Assembly (NCBI GenBank): GCA_021904315.1
Contig: CM038919.1
Span: forward strand, 15,679,666-15,743,665
From: Sphagnum magellanicum
Taxonomy: Eukaryota; Streptophyta; Sphagnopsida; Sphagnales; Sphagnaceae
DNA length: 64,000 nucleotides
Direction of reading: 5' to 3'
This document shows positions 12,856 through 25,517 of this stretch, piece after piece. How positions within the stretch are numbered: position 1 is the stretch's first letter; every line of letters starts with the position of its first letter. A program made the position numbers and the translations under genes. The notes beneath the pieces are model-generated. The model did not search any database and was not told where the DNA came from. It was given only the letters and a program-made list of their open reading frames with translations.

Positions 12856-14552
12856 TAATACATTGAATAGTTTTTGGACCAATCCTAATTGGTCACATTT
12901 AGATTTGCACACATTATGTGGATCCACGTTGGGTGCCACACTTTTATGAAATGAAGTGAACTAGATTCCTTTCTTTGAAGTTTTTGTACATTTGGCTTTC
13001 ATCTATATCAATGCATGGTCAAGAGGGCTTATAAGACAACTAGCCAGCCAACTAGCTAGGAGGTGATTGTTTCCAAGACTTGGATGTGGATTAAACATAG
13101 GATCATCAATGGATGGCCTAAAATATATCAAATAGGAGGAGGCTTTGGAATTGTGTCATCTCAACCAATGTTTATGAAGAAGGCTATACTAAGGACCCTT
13201 GATGCACTAACACAAGGTAGGAATGCCACATTCCTTGTTCATGACTATTGCAGCTACCAAATACAAAAAAAATGTGCCTAGAAATACACCCTATCAAAGT
13301 GAAATAACCATGCTAAGGAGGATGTTGGATGATCCAAACTTACAGATGAGGTATAATTCCATGAAGAAACATTCCAATGCATGTGAAACAAATTCGGAGG
13401 AAGTCAAACATATTGAAAACATCAACAACATAGAACATTATAAACACTTGGGATCAAAATTTACAGGACTTTGAATCTTTCCCATCCTTCTACATTTTCC
13501 ATTACATATTCTAGATCTGGAGCCTTCTAACAATGTTACATCCTTCAAAATATTGTTATCAAGCACAAAATGTTCTTGATTTACATTCTAGTGATGTATA
13601 ATAGAAATTGCCTATAAATGATTTTGATAATCTAGTGTCCTATGTTTAGTAAAATTGCCTATAGATGCCAAAACAAGGTGCAAGACTTATCATGGCAAAC
13701 CACAAAACAAGTGTGAAGAATGATAAGAACTAGGAATATGTATATGTACAAAAATGAGATTATTAGGTCTTCTTTGAATCTCTATTATCATTTGGCACAG
13801 AAATAGATTTTAATACAACTTGTGAAGTCTTCTTCTTCTTTCGTTTTACATTTTTCTCCCCTCTTTCCTTGTTATCACAATCATTGTCATTGGAGATTCC
13901 TTTTGAGATTCTTTTTGAAGACTTAACCACTAAAGAGCTCCAAGTACCCAAGTTTGTATGTATAAGTAGTTGAAAATATTTGTGTCGGTTGCTGCCATGA
14001 CAAAAATGACCCAAATTAACAATATAATAAGGAAAGGTATATCCACTACTACTCTTTGATTGGGAATTTTTAAAAAAAAAAATCCAAAGAATCAAAAAAC
14101 ATACCTGCAAATTCATGCTGCAATTCAAAAGATCTTGATTTGTTTTCCACTTTCAATATGAAACCCATGTTCTTAAACCAATCAGGATCAAATGAAGCAC
14201 CACATAATGGTGTTACACATTGCAACAAAATTTATAAATGGATGCCCATGCATATTGGGTGGTAGATGCAGGTGCATGAAGCCACCAAAATATCACAACA
14301 CTTGAAGAAGAGGTTGCATACAAGGCATCTCAAGAAATTGAAGACCTGAATTTGAAATTGTTTCAAGCTCTAATATGTCTTTAGATTTAAAAATGACAAA
14401 AGGCTTTCCACCACCAAATTTTGCAAAAATTGCATGCTGCATGCAAGGCATCATCATATTTTTTTGTGACTTTTAGACTTTTAGTTTTTAACAAGGCTTT
14501 TGAATCTAAAACATGTAACTTATACCAACTTCTAGTATGTTCCTCGTGTTTT
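12856..14552. other. Unassigned stretch left of the Copia insertion
   Basis: Plus-strand open frames at 13063-13474 and a minus-strand frame at 13763-14128 (Lys/Ser-rich C-terminus) match no family I recognise. Minus-strand sequence at about 14160-14550 reads coding-like and would have been contiguous with minus-strand coding-like sequence at 20.7-21.6 kb before the Copia element landed. Function unknown. Confidence 0.3.
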
Positions 14553-14557
14553 GTTCC

Positions 14558-14870
14558 TGTTGAGAATTCAAGTTCAACTAGTTAGGTTTCATTAGTTACT
14601 GGAGTAGGAAAGTAACTAGGTTACTTTCACAAGGTTGAATTACTTTCGTTACTTATTTTAGTTTGGTTATTTATGGTTTGGTCTTGTAGTTAAATACCTT
14701 GGTGTTGATGGTTTGTTTCTCTTTTCTTCATTACACAAGTTTGTGTATTTCATGTGACAAAAACCTTGGAAAGTTCTTGATGTTGTGTTTTGTGTTGTGA
14801 GCATTATGTTGTAGTTTCCTTTCAATAAAGATTTATGTTTGCACTTGAGTAGATCTCTTATTTGTTAACA
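14558..14870 (+). repeat. 5' LTR of the Copia element
   Basis: 313 bp with TG...CA ends, same length as the 3' LTR and about 97% identical to it. It carries an AATAAAG motif near 14825, typical of the R/U5 polyadenylation area. The host repeat GTTCC precedes it directly. Confidence 0.95.
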
Positions 14871-14881
14871 TGGTATCAAAG
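14871..14881 (+). other. Primer-binding site, initiator tRNA-Met type
   Basis: TGGTATCAAAG follows the 5' LTR directly. It closely resembles TGGTATCAGAG, the complement of the plant initiator-Met tRNA 3' end used to prime Copia minus-strand DNA synthesis. Confidence 0.85.
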
Positions 14882-15979
14882 TTTAGGTTGTTTGGTGAGA
14901 AAGTTGAAAGAAATCTAAAGCTAGAAAGTCTCTAGAACTAGAGCTTGAGAGTCTCTAGTAATATCATAGGAGTTTGTCAAGTGCAAAAGAGAAAAAGGGA
15001 AAGGAAAGAAGTGAAGAGAAAGAAAAGAAAAGAAAAGAGGTGAGAGGAGATCAACATATCAAAGTTGTGGAAGTCAGATCTTTAAACCTAGATCTAGATC
15101 TATTGTGAAAAGATCTTGAAGTGAAACTTGGAGGGATTGTAGAAGACTATAAGACGCTTCTATTTTCAAATTTTCAAAAGAAAAGGATCTGTTTTGTGAG
15201 AGTTATGAGCTTTTAAAGACTTTGTGCCAGATCTGGTTTTTTGGTCATATCTCCTTTGTTTGAGTTTTTTTGGATCTGCAGCTTTGAGATCTTATAGATC
15301 ATATAGGAATACATGTGTGAGAGAAATTTCATGTCATTTGGATTTATATTGAGAGAGATCCAACCATCTAAAGTTTCAGTTTCAGTTTTGAAGTCAGTTT
15401 CTTTTGAAAGTGATATCTCTTTGTGGTCATCATTAATAGAGCTAAAATTTTGAACAGGTATAGAAGACATATATCTTATGTGTTTCCCAAAATCTCAAGG
15501 ATTTTGGAGTTGCTAAGAGCAAGTTGTAAGTCATTTTGTGTTCAGGTCCCAGTTTGAAGTGACTTAAAAAAAGTAGCAAGATCTCCTATTTTATGAAGTT
15601 AAATGAGCTGAAATTTTGAGAAAAGTTAGTAGACATAGTTGTTCATGTTTCATCAGAATTTTAGAACGATTCAAGGTCATATGTGTGTGGAGTAGCTTTG
15701 CAAAGTTGCTGTGACAAAAGTTGTTTTGAGAAGACATCAAAGCAAAGTTTTGAAGTGGAGCAAATACATCTTGGGAGAACTTGAAGGAAGGAGTTTGGAG
15801 ATTGGGAAGCGCAAATACATTATCAAGACCTTCGTACAAAAGTGTGGTATGTAATCATGTACTTAATACCATACGAAATATTATATGAGATACGTACCTA
15901 TACGTAAAACCTATGTATAGTATAGAATTTCGTATAATACTTAAGACATACATACATATGCAAGGTCCATATGGTTCAG

Positions 15980-16054
15980 CCCTAACCCTAACCCTAATCC
16001 TAGAAATCTAAGGAAGGAAAACCCTAACCCTAACCCTAGAAACCCAAGGAAGGA
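15980..16054 (+). repeat. Telomere-like CCCTAA array in the Copia leader
   Basis: Two blocks of CCCTAA repeats (about 3 units each), each followed by a TAGAAA-CYAAGGAAGGAA tail, form a tandem duplication with a period of about 40 bp, 50 bp upstream of the gag start. The 6-bp register corresponds to TTAGGG rather than the TTTAGGG unit of most plant telomeres. Confidence 0.8.
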
Positions 16055-16104
16055 ATTAAAATCATTGTGAAACCCCAAGAAGACATTGAGTGGTGCCTTG
16101 AGAG

Positions 16105-17057
16105 ATGGCGAACGGCCTTTCTCAAATTGCAATTGAGAAACTAGACAAGAACAATTTCCAAGTGTGGAAATTTAGGATTGTGAATTTTTTGATGGGGAAA
16201 GGCTACTGGGAATTCATAACTGGTGATGAGACAGAACCTCCTCTCCCAGAAAACCCCACACAACAGCAAATTCAAGCCAATAAAACTTGGCATGAAAAAG
16301 AAAGGAAAGTCTTATATTGGCTTTCTGTGAGTGTGTCTGATTCCATGATTGTGCATATTCAAGATGCAAAATCATCCAAGCAAGCTTGGGATACATTGGT
16401 GAAGATGTATAACACCAATACACAAGCCCGCAAAATGTAGCTCAAGCAAGAGTTGCATAATCTCCAGAAAAACAAAATGAACATCAATGACAGGTGAAAA
16501 ACCTTGCAGATGCTCTTGCATCTATAGGAGCCCCTGTAGATGATGAAGATTTAGTCGCCGTGACCTTAAATGGACTTGGAAAAAACTATAACCAGTTCCA
16601 TATTTCAATTGTAGTTCGAGAAACATTTCCCAACTTCCAAGATTTAATAACACTACTTATAAGTGAAGAAATGAGAATTGTTGGTACTTCATCCAATGGA
16701 GGATCACAAGAAAGTGCTTTCTACTCAAATACCAATGGAGGTAGAGGCAGAGGTGGTAAAACCTCATTTCGAGGTCGACCCGGAAGCTCGCATGGTGGAC
16801 ATCATCAACATGAAGGTCAAGCTCATGGAGGTGGACGAGGAAACTTTGGAGGAAGAGGAAGTCGAGGAAGTCGTGGAGGTCATGGTGGAAGCCATCGAGG
16901 TCAACAACCAAATAGCGATTCAAATTGCTACTACTGTGGGAAACTTGGGCACATGGCCAAGAACTGTTATCAAAGGGAGCATGATGCACGAAGTGGAAAG
17001 CTGCAACAAGGGAATTATGCATCAACTAGCAACAAGGTGATGAGCAACTGTTTGTGA
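16105..17057 (+). pseudogene. Copia gag region (fossil)
   Basis: Begins MANGLSQIAIEKLDKNNF, the usual Copia gag opening, followed by the retrotransposon gag/UBN2-type helical region, a Gly/Arg-rich basic stretch and a CCHC zinc knuckle (CYYCGKLGHMAKNC, near 16926-16967) that would bind element RNA in the virus-like particle. It is part of the 14.56-20.66 kb element and is not intact. Confidence 0.9.
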
Positions 17058-17059
17058 TG

Positions 17060-20000
17060 CAGCATATGGCGAATTCAATGATAGGAGGTGTATCAGACAA
17101 CAATGTTTGGTATGTGGACTTTGGAGCTTCAAACCACATGTCTAGCCATGGAAAATGGTTTAGAGACGCAAAGGATTTGAAGACACCAGGGTTTGTGGAA
17201 ACTGGTGATGACATTACACATCCCATCACACAAATTGGCAAGGTGCCGTTGTCCATGCAAGATGGGCAAACAAAATACCTGAAAGATGTACTTCATGTTC
17301 CAACCATAACAAAAAATTTGGTCTCCGTAGGCTAGATGGTGGAACAAGGTTTATAGGTGACATTTAACCCAAATGGATGTTTTGTGGAAGACATGAAGAA
17401 CCAAGGCAAATTGATTGCAAAAGGAGAAAGGAATGGATGAATGTTCACCTTGGATGTGAACATGCCTGAGGTGAATTCCATGTTATTCACACATGGAGAC
17501 ATTGGAATTTGGCACAAGCGGGTTGGCCATGTTAATCTCCAACGTCTTAAGCTCATGGAGAAACAAAATCTTGTTGGAGGTCTTCCCAAATTTGGAACAG
17601 AAGAGGTGATGTCAAAGGTTTGTGAAGCATGCCAATTGGGGAAGCAAGCTAGGCATCCATTCCCAACTCAAACAACTCATGTAAGTTCTAAACCTTTGGA
17701 AATGATCCACTCAGATGTGTGGACCACGAAGATAGAATCCATTGGAGGATGCAAGTACTACGTGAGTTTCATTGATGACCACACAAGGAAGGTGTGGGTC
17801 TACTTCATGAAACACAAAGGTGAAGCGTTTCAACATTTTTTGCATTTCAAAGCAATGGTGGAGAAGGAGAAGGGTGTGAGCATCAAATGCTTAAGGTCCG
17901 ATGGAGGGGGAGAGTATTTTTCAAATGAATTCAGTGAGTACTTGAAGGAGCATGGGATTCAAAGGAAATATTCATGTAGTTATTCCCCACAATAGAATGG
18001 AGTTGCTGAAAGGAAAAATAGGCACATTGTAGAAATAACACGTGCCATGTTGAATGAGAAGAATTTGCCAAATTACTTTTGGGCAGAAGCGGTAGCAACT
18101 GTAGTCTACATCATGAATCGAACATCCACAGCGGCAGTTCATGGCATGACACCTAAAGAAAAATTCACAGGCAAGAAACCTAATGTTTCACACCTCAGAG
18201 TGTTTGGTTGCATTGCATACGTGCATGTTCCTGATGAGAAGAGATCAAAACTAGACCCAAAAGCTGAAAAATGTATCTTCATTGGATACTCCTCAGAACA
18301 AAAGGGATATAGATGTTTCAGTCCTTCCACTCGGAAGTTGCAAGTGAGTAGAGATGTTGTGTTTGATGAGATGGCTAGTTGGTATTCACCACTGAAGGTA
18401 GCAGAAGATGGAGAAGCTAGAAATGGTGATGTTTCATCAAATGTGGAACAAGAATCACAATTAATTAGTGGACCACAAGAGTCTCCAATTAGTGGGTCCA
18501 GTAGCACTCCATGGAAAGGAAGATTAAGATCTTCAAACATTGTACATGGTAGTTCTCAAACATCATCTAAAAATCCTCATGTAGATGGTGGATCAAGTGA
18601 TTCAGAGAAGAGTGAGGGCGAAGAATAAAAAATCACTTCAATTACTACTCCTGGAGCTCGAATGGCCAAGAAAGCTTTGAAAACACCCGACAACAACAAT
18701 GGAGTACGAAGATCCACACGAGTCACGTACCCTATACAAATACTCACATATGATGGCTTTGTAGCTCATCATTACGTATACATGGTGAGAGTTATACAGG
18801 AGGTTGAACCCACTTGTTTTGAACATGCGACTGGAAACCCTAAATGGGACAATGCCATGGATGAAGAGATGGCAGCTTTGGATGCGAATGCTACTTGGGA
18901 ATTGGTAGCTTTACCAAAAGACAAGAAAGCAATTGGGTGCAAATGGGTGTACAAAGTCAAACACAATGCAGATGGATCTGTGAGCAGATACAAAGCAAGA
19001 TTGGTTGCCAAAGGTTATGCCCAAACGTATGGCATAGACTATGAGGAGACCTATAGTCTAGTTGCCAAAATGACAACTGTAAGAGCAATCATTGCTATGG
19101 CAGCAGCAAAAGGATGGTCTTTACATCAAATGGATGTAAAGAATGTTTTTCTTCATGGAGATTTACAGGAAGAAGTGTACATGGAACAACCACCATGTTA
19201 TGTGGACCAAACACATCCTAACTTGGTTTGTAGGTTGAAGAAAGCTCTGTATGGCTTGAAGCAAGCTCCTAGAGCTTGGTCAGACAAGATAGGTCAGTAT
19301 CTTGTCACAAGTGGATTTCAAACATCCAATGCAAATTTTTCACTATATGTGAAAAAGACAGATCATGGGATTGTAGTCATAGTCATCTATGTTGATGACT
19401 TGATTATCACAGGAGATAGTGATGCAGACATCTCTGATTTGAAAAAGCTTTTGAAGCAAAAGTTTGAGATGAAGGATTTGGGAGAGTTGCGTTATTTCCT
19501 CGGCATTGAGGTAATCAAGTCCCCTAAAGGGATATGGTTACTACAAAGGCAATATGCCTTGAACAAATTGGCCGAATATGGGATGACGGGTTGTAAACCC
19601 ATTTCAATTCCATTGGAGCAAAATGTGAATTAAGTGCAGATGAAGGAGACCTCATGGAGGATACCACTATGTACAGACGCATAGTGGGGAGTTTGATTTA
19701 CATGACCATCACAAGGCCAGATTTGAGTTATGCAGTTGGAATGGTGAGTCAATTCATGCAAACACCACAAAAGCCACATTTGGATGTAGTGAGGTGCATA
19801 CTGAGGTACATAAAACATACCTTGCAGTGTGGAATTTTTTATGAAGCCAACAGCCAGTTACAAGTACATGGATACCGGATGTTGATTGGGTTGGCAATGT
19901 TTCAGATAGAAGATCAACCAGTGGTTTCATGTTTTCTTTTGGAAGTGGTGCTGTTAGTTGGAGCAGTAAGAAACAACCAACAATTGCATTATCAAGCATA

Positions 20001-20375
20001 GAAGCAGAATACAAAGGTGCAGCAATTGCTGCATGTGAAGTAGTTTGGTTACAAAAACTACTTTCAGATTTGGGACAGTTAGTGGATGCTCCTGTTGTCA
20101 TTTATTGTGATAACATTAGTAACATTTTACTTGCTAACAACCTGGTCTATCATGCTAGGACAAAGCACATTGAGGTGCACTACCACTTTATTAGAGAAAA
20201 AATTCTAGCAAAAGAAATTGACCTCATTCATGTCAGTACCGAAGATCAAGTAGCTGACATTTTCACAAAGGCTTTAAGTACAGACAAGTTCAGGAAGTTT
20301 AGAAAAATGCTTGGTGTACTAGAAGTGGATTTGAGCTTGAGGGGGAGTGTTGAGAATTCAAGCTCAACTAGTTAG
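17060..20375 (+). pseudogene. Copia pol region: protease, integrase, RT, RNase H (fossil)
   Basis: In order: a protease-like segment near 17.1 kb (WYVDFGASNHMSS), the integrase zinc-binding and core region at about 17.5-18.3 kb (WHKRVGHVN, HSDVWT, SFIDDHTRKVW, DGGGEY), a Ser-rich linker, reverse transcriptase at about 18.8-19.6 kb (KWVYKVKHNADG, KARLVAKGYAQ, LHQMDV, VIYVDDLIITG), and RNase H at about 19.9-20.35 kb (SSIEAEYKGAA, DNISN, KHIEVHYHFIRE, DQVADIFTKAL). Integrase before RT marks Copia rather than Gypsy. The frame is broken several times. Confidence 0.92.
20339..20347 (+). other. Polypurine tract of the Copia element
   Basis: GAGGGGGAG lies directly against the 3' LTR, the position and composition expected for the plus-strand primer. 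Confidence 0.85.
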
Positions 20376-20660
20376 GTTTCATTAGTTACTGGAGTAGGAA
20401 AGTAATTAGGTTACTTTCACAAGGTTGAATTACTTTCGTTACTTATTTTAGTTTGGTTATTTATGGTTTGGTTTTGTAGTTAAATACCTTGGTGTTGATG
20501 GTTTGTTTCTTTTTTCTTCATTACACAAGTTTGTGTATTTCATGTGACAAGAACCTTGGAGAGTTCTTGATGTTGTGTTTTGTGTTGTGAACATTATTTT
20601 GTAGTTTCCTTTCAATAAAGATTTATGTTTGCACTTGAGTAGATCTCCTATTTGTTAACA
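20348..20660 (+). repeat. 3' LTR of the Copia element
   Basis: 313 bp, TGTTGAGAATTC to TTTGTTAACA, nine substitutions and no indels against the 5' LTR. Followed directly by the GTTCC target duplication. Confidence 0.95.
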
Positions 20661-20699
20661 GTTCCAAGTCTTTTTGTTTTTACAATTAGCCTTTTTGCC

Positions 20700-21600
20700 T
20701 ACTCAAAATATTCATCCACTCAAAATAATCTAGCCACTTCACCAACCCAATCCTTTGGCATAATCTCCTTTAATGTATTTTGAAAACCTCCGAAAATGTC
20801 AGTATCATCAACACTTTCAAGTTCTACCCCATGTGTTCGTGCACTCATTCTACCTTTGACAACACCAATAACAAAATTGACCAGCTTAGCTTCATTCATA
20901 GATCCTTTTTCATCCAAAATTCTTTATAACTATTCTTTACAATCTACAACTTTTGTAGATCGTAACTTGATGAACTTCCATAATTATGTTCTTTAAGCCT
21001 TAATACTATTCAATTTTGTTTGGATGCTTGGAATTTTCTTGGCTTGAGCAATCAAAATGGGATGCACCTAAATTGTTTTGGAAGATTTCCCCAAATTCTG
21101 ACTCTCAAAATCAATAGTTACAAGTGATGTTTGGTTCTTCTGAATCGTCATGGAAATTTTTGCAAACCTTGAATTTGCCACATGCATTGTATTTTTTCCA
21201 TTTTTTTTTGTTGTAAGTTGGATTTTTGTGACCTCCACCTCGCTTCTATGCTTCAACTACAAACTTAACCTAGTTCATTGCCACTATTTTTTCAACCAAC
21301 ACACCTTTTGTAAATGTCAAAGAAACGATATTATTAATGACTTCATCTTTCTAATAGACAAGTGGCCACAACTTTTGGACCCTAGCAATTAAATTTGAAT
21401 CCTTATAGTGAAGATGTTTGAAACCACCCTTCAATGTTTTCTTTCCCCATTTTTTTTTCACACTCCTCAAGTGATGCATGCTCATCATTGAATTCCTTCC
21501 TAATGATTAGCCCTTGTGCAAGTAGTCCCACCACTTTATTGAACCACTCAAAACTTCCTACAACCAAGTCTGCCATCTTTTTTGCAAACAAAACTACTAT
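20700..21600 (-). pseudogene. Coding-like relic split by the Copia insertion
   Basis: Minus-strand reading gives several low-repeat, amino-acid-balanced segments: 21591-21403 (MADLVVGSFEWFN..., HASLEECEKKMGKEN), 21256-21068 (KNGKNTMHVANSRFAKISM, then VTIDFESQNLGKSS) and 20917-20720 (KLVNFVIGVVKG, DIFGGFQNTLKEIMPKDW). They are separated by stops and frame changes. Coding-like minus-strand sequence resumes left of the Copia element (about 14550-14160, for example KFGGGKPFVIFKSKD), as if one older unit was interrupted. I do not recognise the protein; it could be a decayed gene or another TE. Confidence 0.3.
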
Positions 21601-24600
21601 TTACAAAAAAAAATAGTAGAATGAGTAAACAAAAGTTCCAGTAATTTGAAATGCCAACCAAGTGGACAATACTACACACAAAAGATGATTGCAAAAAAAA
21701 AAACCTCTAAGAATTAAAAAATTGGGGAAGGAATAATGAACAATCACCTAAGCCTTAAAGGGTTCACAAGGGCAAAAAATGATGGACTTAATATCCTTAC
21801 TCCACTTGGTAGAAGGTGTAATGTTTTATCATTGCACAAGAAATGAACACACATTCATTGATTAGTTGCATTAATTCCATGAAATGTGGTAAATGAAGTT
21901 TGGTTTAAGGTTGCCAATGGAAGCTAATCATGAAATCCACTGGTATTGTACAAAAGAAAAGAAAAGAAAAGAAAAACAAACAAATAAATGGAAATTAATT
22001 AAGGAATAAAAAAAGACCCATGTGGGATAAGGAGTACATGCCTGATTATAGGTGGCCATGTTGGGACATCTATAAATGCACATTAAGTCAACTTAGAATC
22101 CATATTAGTTTAATAATTTTCAAGGTGGTGTACATGTTTTATTGGTGAATAAATCTACAAACACCTTATGAAACATTTGGACTTTCATTTTTTTTGCCCC
22201 CTAATACCTTAATTCCAAATTGCACTAATAAGGCCTACAAATATTGTTTCAAAGACATAAATAATAATTAGAGAAAATAACTTTGGATTCATAGGTGGGT
22301 TAATTTGGTTAAAAACATTTAATGTTCATGATTATTCAGACTTCACAAATTAAATTTAAAATTTTACAATAGGGGGGTTTAAAGGTTTATTCCTTTATGT
22401 TTTTTTCAAATTTTCACCCTTTCCAAATAGGTGCCAAATGTGGCCCTGATAGGTGGCCCATTCTAGACTTCCAAGCTTGCCAATCCAAGATTAAATTATG
22501 GCAAAATCTCCTTGTGGGTACTTGTCCCAAAGACCAACCCTAAATGGTTGATGCTTTGGAAGTGGCCTTAGGACCCAAAAGTTCAACCCCAAGCCATGTT
22601 GGTTGCAAAACTCTAGAGCCTGCAACACCCCACCCCATAATCCCCTTCCTTCTCCCATGCAAATCCATAACCTTCACTTCATGCAAGCTTCTCAACTCTA
22701 CGCAAAGCAACAATTGCATAGCCAACTTTGGGGCACATGTCCACAACAATTTTTTGTATCAATTTAATTTGATATAAAACTTTTTGAAATATGGTATCTT
22801 TTTATTTCAAAAATTTATCTAAGTCACAACAACAATATTGAACTTGACAAGTCATTTTGTACCTGTCACACATGATTGGGATGGTTTCTTTGACCAATCC
22901 TAGGGTATCCTTTTTGACTGGTCAAGTTAGTCACATTGTAACTTGATTGTTAGTCAAGTTGATAACATTTTGTGTCATTTTTGACCACCACATGGTGTCA
23001 TGTGATTACCACCCAACTAGTCAATGCAACAATCAAAATGCCACGAAATATGGCATCATATTTATGGCAGATGAATTCCATGTGTCACTGCTTAGGGTTG
23101 CCATGTGTCATCGCATGATTGCATATTACTTAGTCAATTTGACAATGTGTCGATTTGACTACTAATGCAATTGTCCTTGGGTGTGAGTCCATAAGGTGCC
23201 ATGTGTCATCAAATAAGTGACTTTTTGAATATATGTGTCACCTTCATTGATCACCATGTGTCATCAAATAAGTGACTTTTTGAATATATGTGTCACCTTC
23301 ATTGATCGCCATGTGTCATCATGTAATTAGAACAAATGGCATGTTTCATTAAGGTATTCATCCCCCACTACCACAAATAGGTGGCTTATTAAACAAAAGA
23401 GGGTCACGAACCTTGACCTATTTGACCAAATAATGTCAAAATGGTCCTTGATTTATTTGATGGAGTAAGGTCAAAGTGAACCTTAACAAATGGGTGTCTT
23501 ATTTGATCAAATGGGGTCAAAATGATAGGGTATCTAACTGATTAATCTTAGATTTCAATTTGACCCTTTTTACTATGAAGGCTTGGTGTTTTGAAATTGA
23601 TTATAGAGTGAAAGACTCACAAATGAAGTAGTCATCTCTACCAAACCTACTTTAAATAACTAGGTTAGTTTGTTGGTTTAGTTGATTAATTATGGTCCTA
23701 TGATAACATGCACAATAGATTTTTGTAAACAAGTCATTTGACTACAATTAGTACTAAAGTACCTCCAAATTGCCATACAAAAGTCATATCATGATGGTTC
23801 AAAATACCTGAATGGAAATGATGACAAATACCACAATAAAATGCATTCAACGTTCTATCCAAGTTTCAAAAGTCTACCATGTTCCATCTCTTGCTAGGTT
23901 CCCTACACAAATTGACCCATGTGAGCTATGAACTAATGCTTCACACTACTTAGATATAATTACATGTTTACTTACATATATCTATGTCAATATCATGCCA
24001 CAAAACAATTAGATTCTCCATGCCTTTCATCTTTCTGCACTTAAATTTGGAAATAACAATCTAGGATTGACCCTTTTTTGATAGTTGTGATAGCTATTGT
24101 AGAACTCCCATGTGTAATTGGGGCATGATGGAATGTAATGCCCACCACACCGCATATGTTTTCCAAAGCGCATGGGATTCAACTTGCTGGGTCAAGAAGT
24201 TCAACCTTCATTCCTAGTTTTAGGGTTGGATGCAAGCAAGTTATAAATAGTACTCAAAATTTTGCATGTGTTTACCATGGCACACAAAAGAAACTGAATG
24301 AACATCAAATCTACCTATTTCAAAATGGAGCACAAAATTCAGTGTACCTGTGGCTTTGAAGATTTCAATTTGTGAGCAAGGGATACAAGGACAACATCTT
24401 CAGGAACTTGGCTACTAGCCTATACCAACACCCAATTATGGACCATTATGCTAATTAGAATATGACATGGAAAAAACCAATAATTATAACTTGACATATT
24501 TTACAATCTAATTTGCAAGCATTTTATCATATGTAAGCATCAAGAATACTCTTAGCAATATCTGGTAAAATCTAAAGTAGATTCTATGCCGTAGGAGTAA

Positions 24601-25500
24601 TGGCAACATCTATTGTAGAATATATTTATGGGAAAATCTATTTATGGCAGAATCTGGGAGCATAGGTTGCAAAGTACTTGTGTGTCTGTAGACCTCAATT
24701 TGTGAGGGGGTGATCCAGCCAAAGCAACCTCAGAGCTCTTGCTACCCTATTCCAATTTTTTTCCCACATTGCAAAATAATCAAAGACAATGGCAATAACA
24801 AAAAATTGAACAAGCAATGTAATAATACAATGGTAGTAGCTTAATACATGGTTGCATTCAATTCAACCAATAGGTGCATCATCAACTAATCAGATTTGTA
24901 TTGGTACCCTTGAGAAAAGAGTTGATTGTACCTTTATGGTAGTCTTCTTGCTTAGAGACTTGCATTTTCGTTGTTTCCTTGTGTTTTCTACAGCCTTTTG
25001 GTTAGTCAAATCGGTCTTTTCCAAGCAAATGACTGCTTTAGTTTTCTTTTCAGTCTTGGCAGAGGTTTGCATCAATCAACAAGATGAGTAACTTGTTGCC
25101 TTCAAGCATAATTTTGCTAGACTATATATCTACCTCCTTATCAAGGTGACATTTTGTTGAAAAAAGATTTTAGGCAATGTTCATGGCTTACTTGTTTAAG
25201 GTTGCCATGGACCAAGGCACCTTGCTAGACATTTGCCACATCAGAAACTGATTTACAGGGGTCCACAACACCTCCTCTTTCATCAAGCTACACATATACA
25301 TAGTCCAAAAACCTGATTAGTTCATGGTCATAACAAGTGGCACCAATTAATAAACTATAAGTATTCAGGTTGGGGCAAGGATCTGATTTTCAACCACCCT
25401 ACTAGAAAGGCCATACTCATTATGGATGGCCATATCTGATCTAGAATGAAAATATATGGAATTTGTTACTATATCACTTTTCATTGCTAAAACAACCATA
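21600..25500. other. Intergenic stretch with TGAC-rich block
   Basis: No recognisable gene. From about 22,860 to 23,560 the sequence is dense in TTGAC/GTCAA and CATGTGTCA motifs, includes a 55-bp tandem repeat, and has longer imperfect repeats around TTTGATCAAATGGGGTCAAAATG-like text at 23,400-23,550. The remainder is AT-rich without ends or RNA genes I can identify. Confidence 0.4.
23199..23324. repeat. 55-bp tandem repeat, 2.3 copies
   Basis: Units start at 23199, 23254 and 23309 with CCATGTGTCATC. The first two copies differ at one position, so the duplication is recent compared with the surroundings. Confidence 0.85.
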
Positions 25501-25517
25501 GAGTGGATGAAACACAT

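Larger units (their letters stand above)
14558..20660 (+). mobile_element. Ty1/Copia LTR retrotransposon, nearly full length
   Basis: A 6,103-bp element with two 313-bp LTRs starting TGTTGAGAATTC and ending TTTGTTAACA, a primer-binding site after the left LTR, a polypurine tract before the right LTR, and a perfect 5-bp GTTCC target duplication (14553-14557; 20661-20665). Domain order is gag with zinc knuckle, protease, integrase, reverse transcriptase, RNase H, which is diagnostic for Copia. A leader of about 1.2 kb precedes gag. All parts are present but the coding region is interrupted by roughly six to eight breaks, so it is a fossil. The LTRs differ at 9 of 313 sites (about 2.9%), implying roughly 1 My at a rate of 1.3e-8, or 6-7 My at a conifer-like 2.2e-9 per site per year. 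Confidence 0.95.

Noticed and set aside
16657-17025. Long minus-strand and alternative plus-strand frames over the Copia gag Gly/Arg-rich region.
   Set aside because: Shadows of the purine-rich gag sequence; the gag frame with its zinc knuckle explains the region.
22860-23350. Repeated CATGTGTCA motifs considered as a CRISPR-like or spacer array.
   Set aside because: Repeat lengths and spacing are irregular, the sequence is plant nuclear, and the only regular part is a simple 55-bp tandem duplication.
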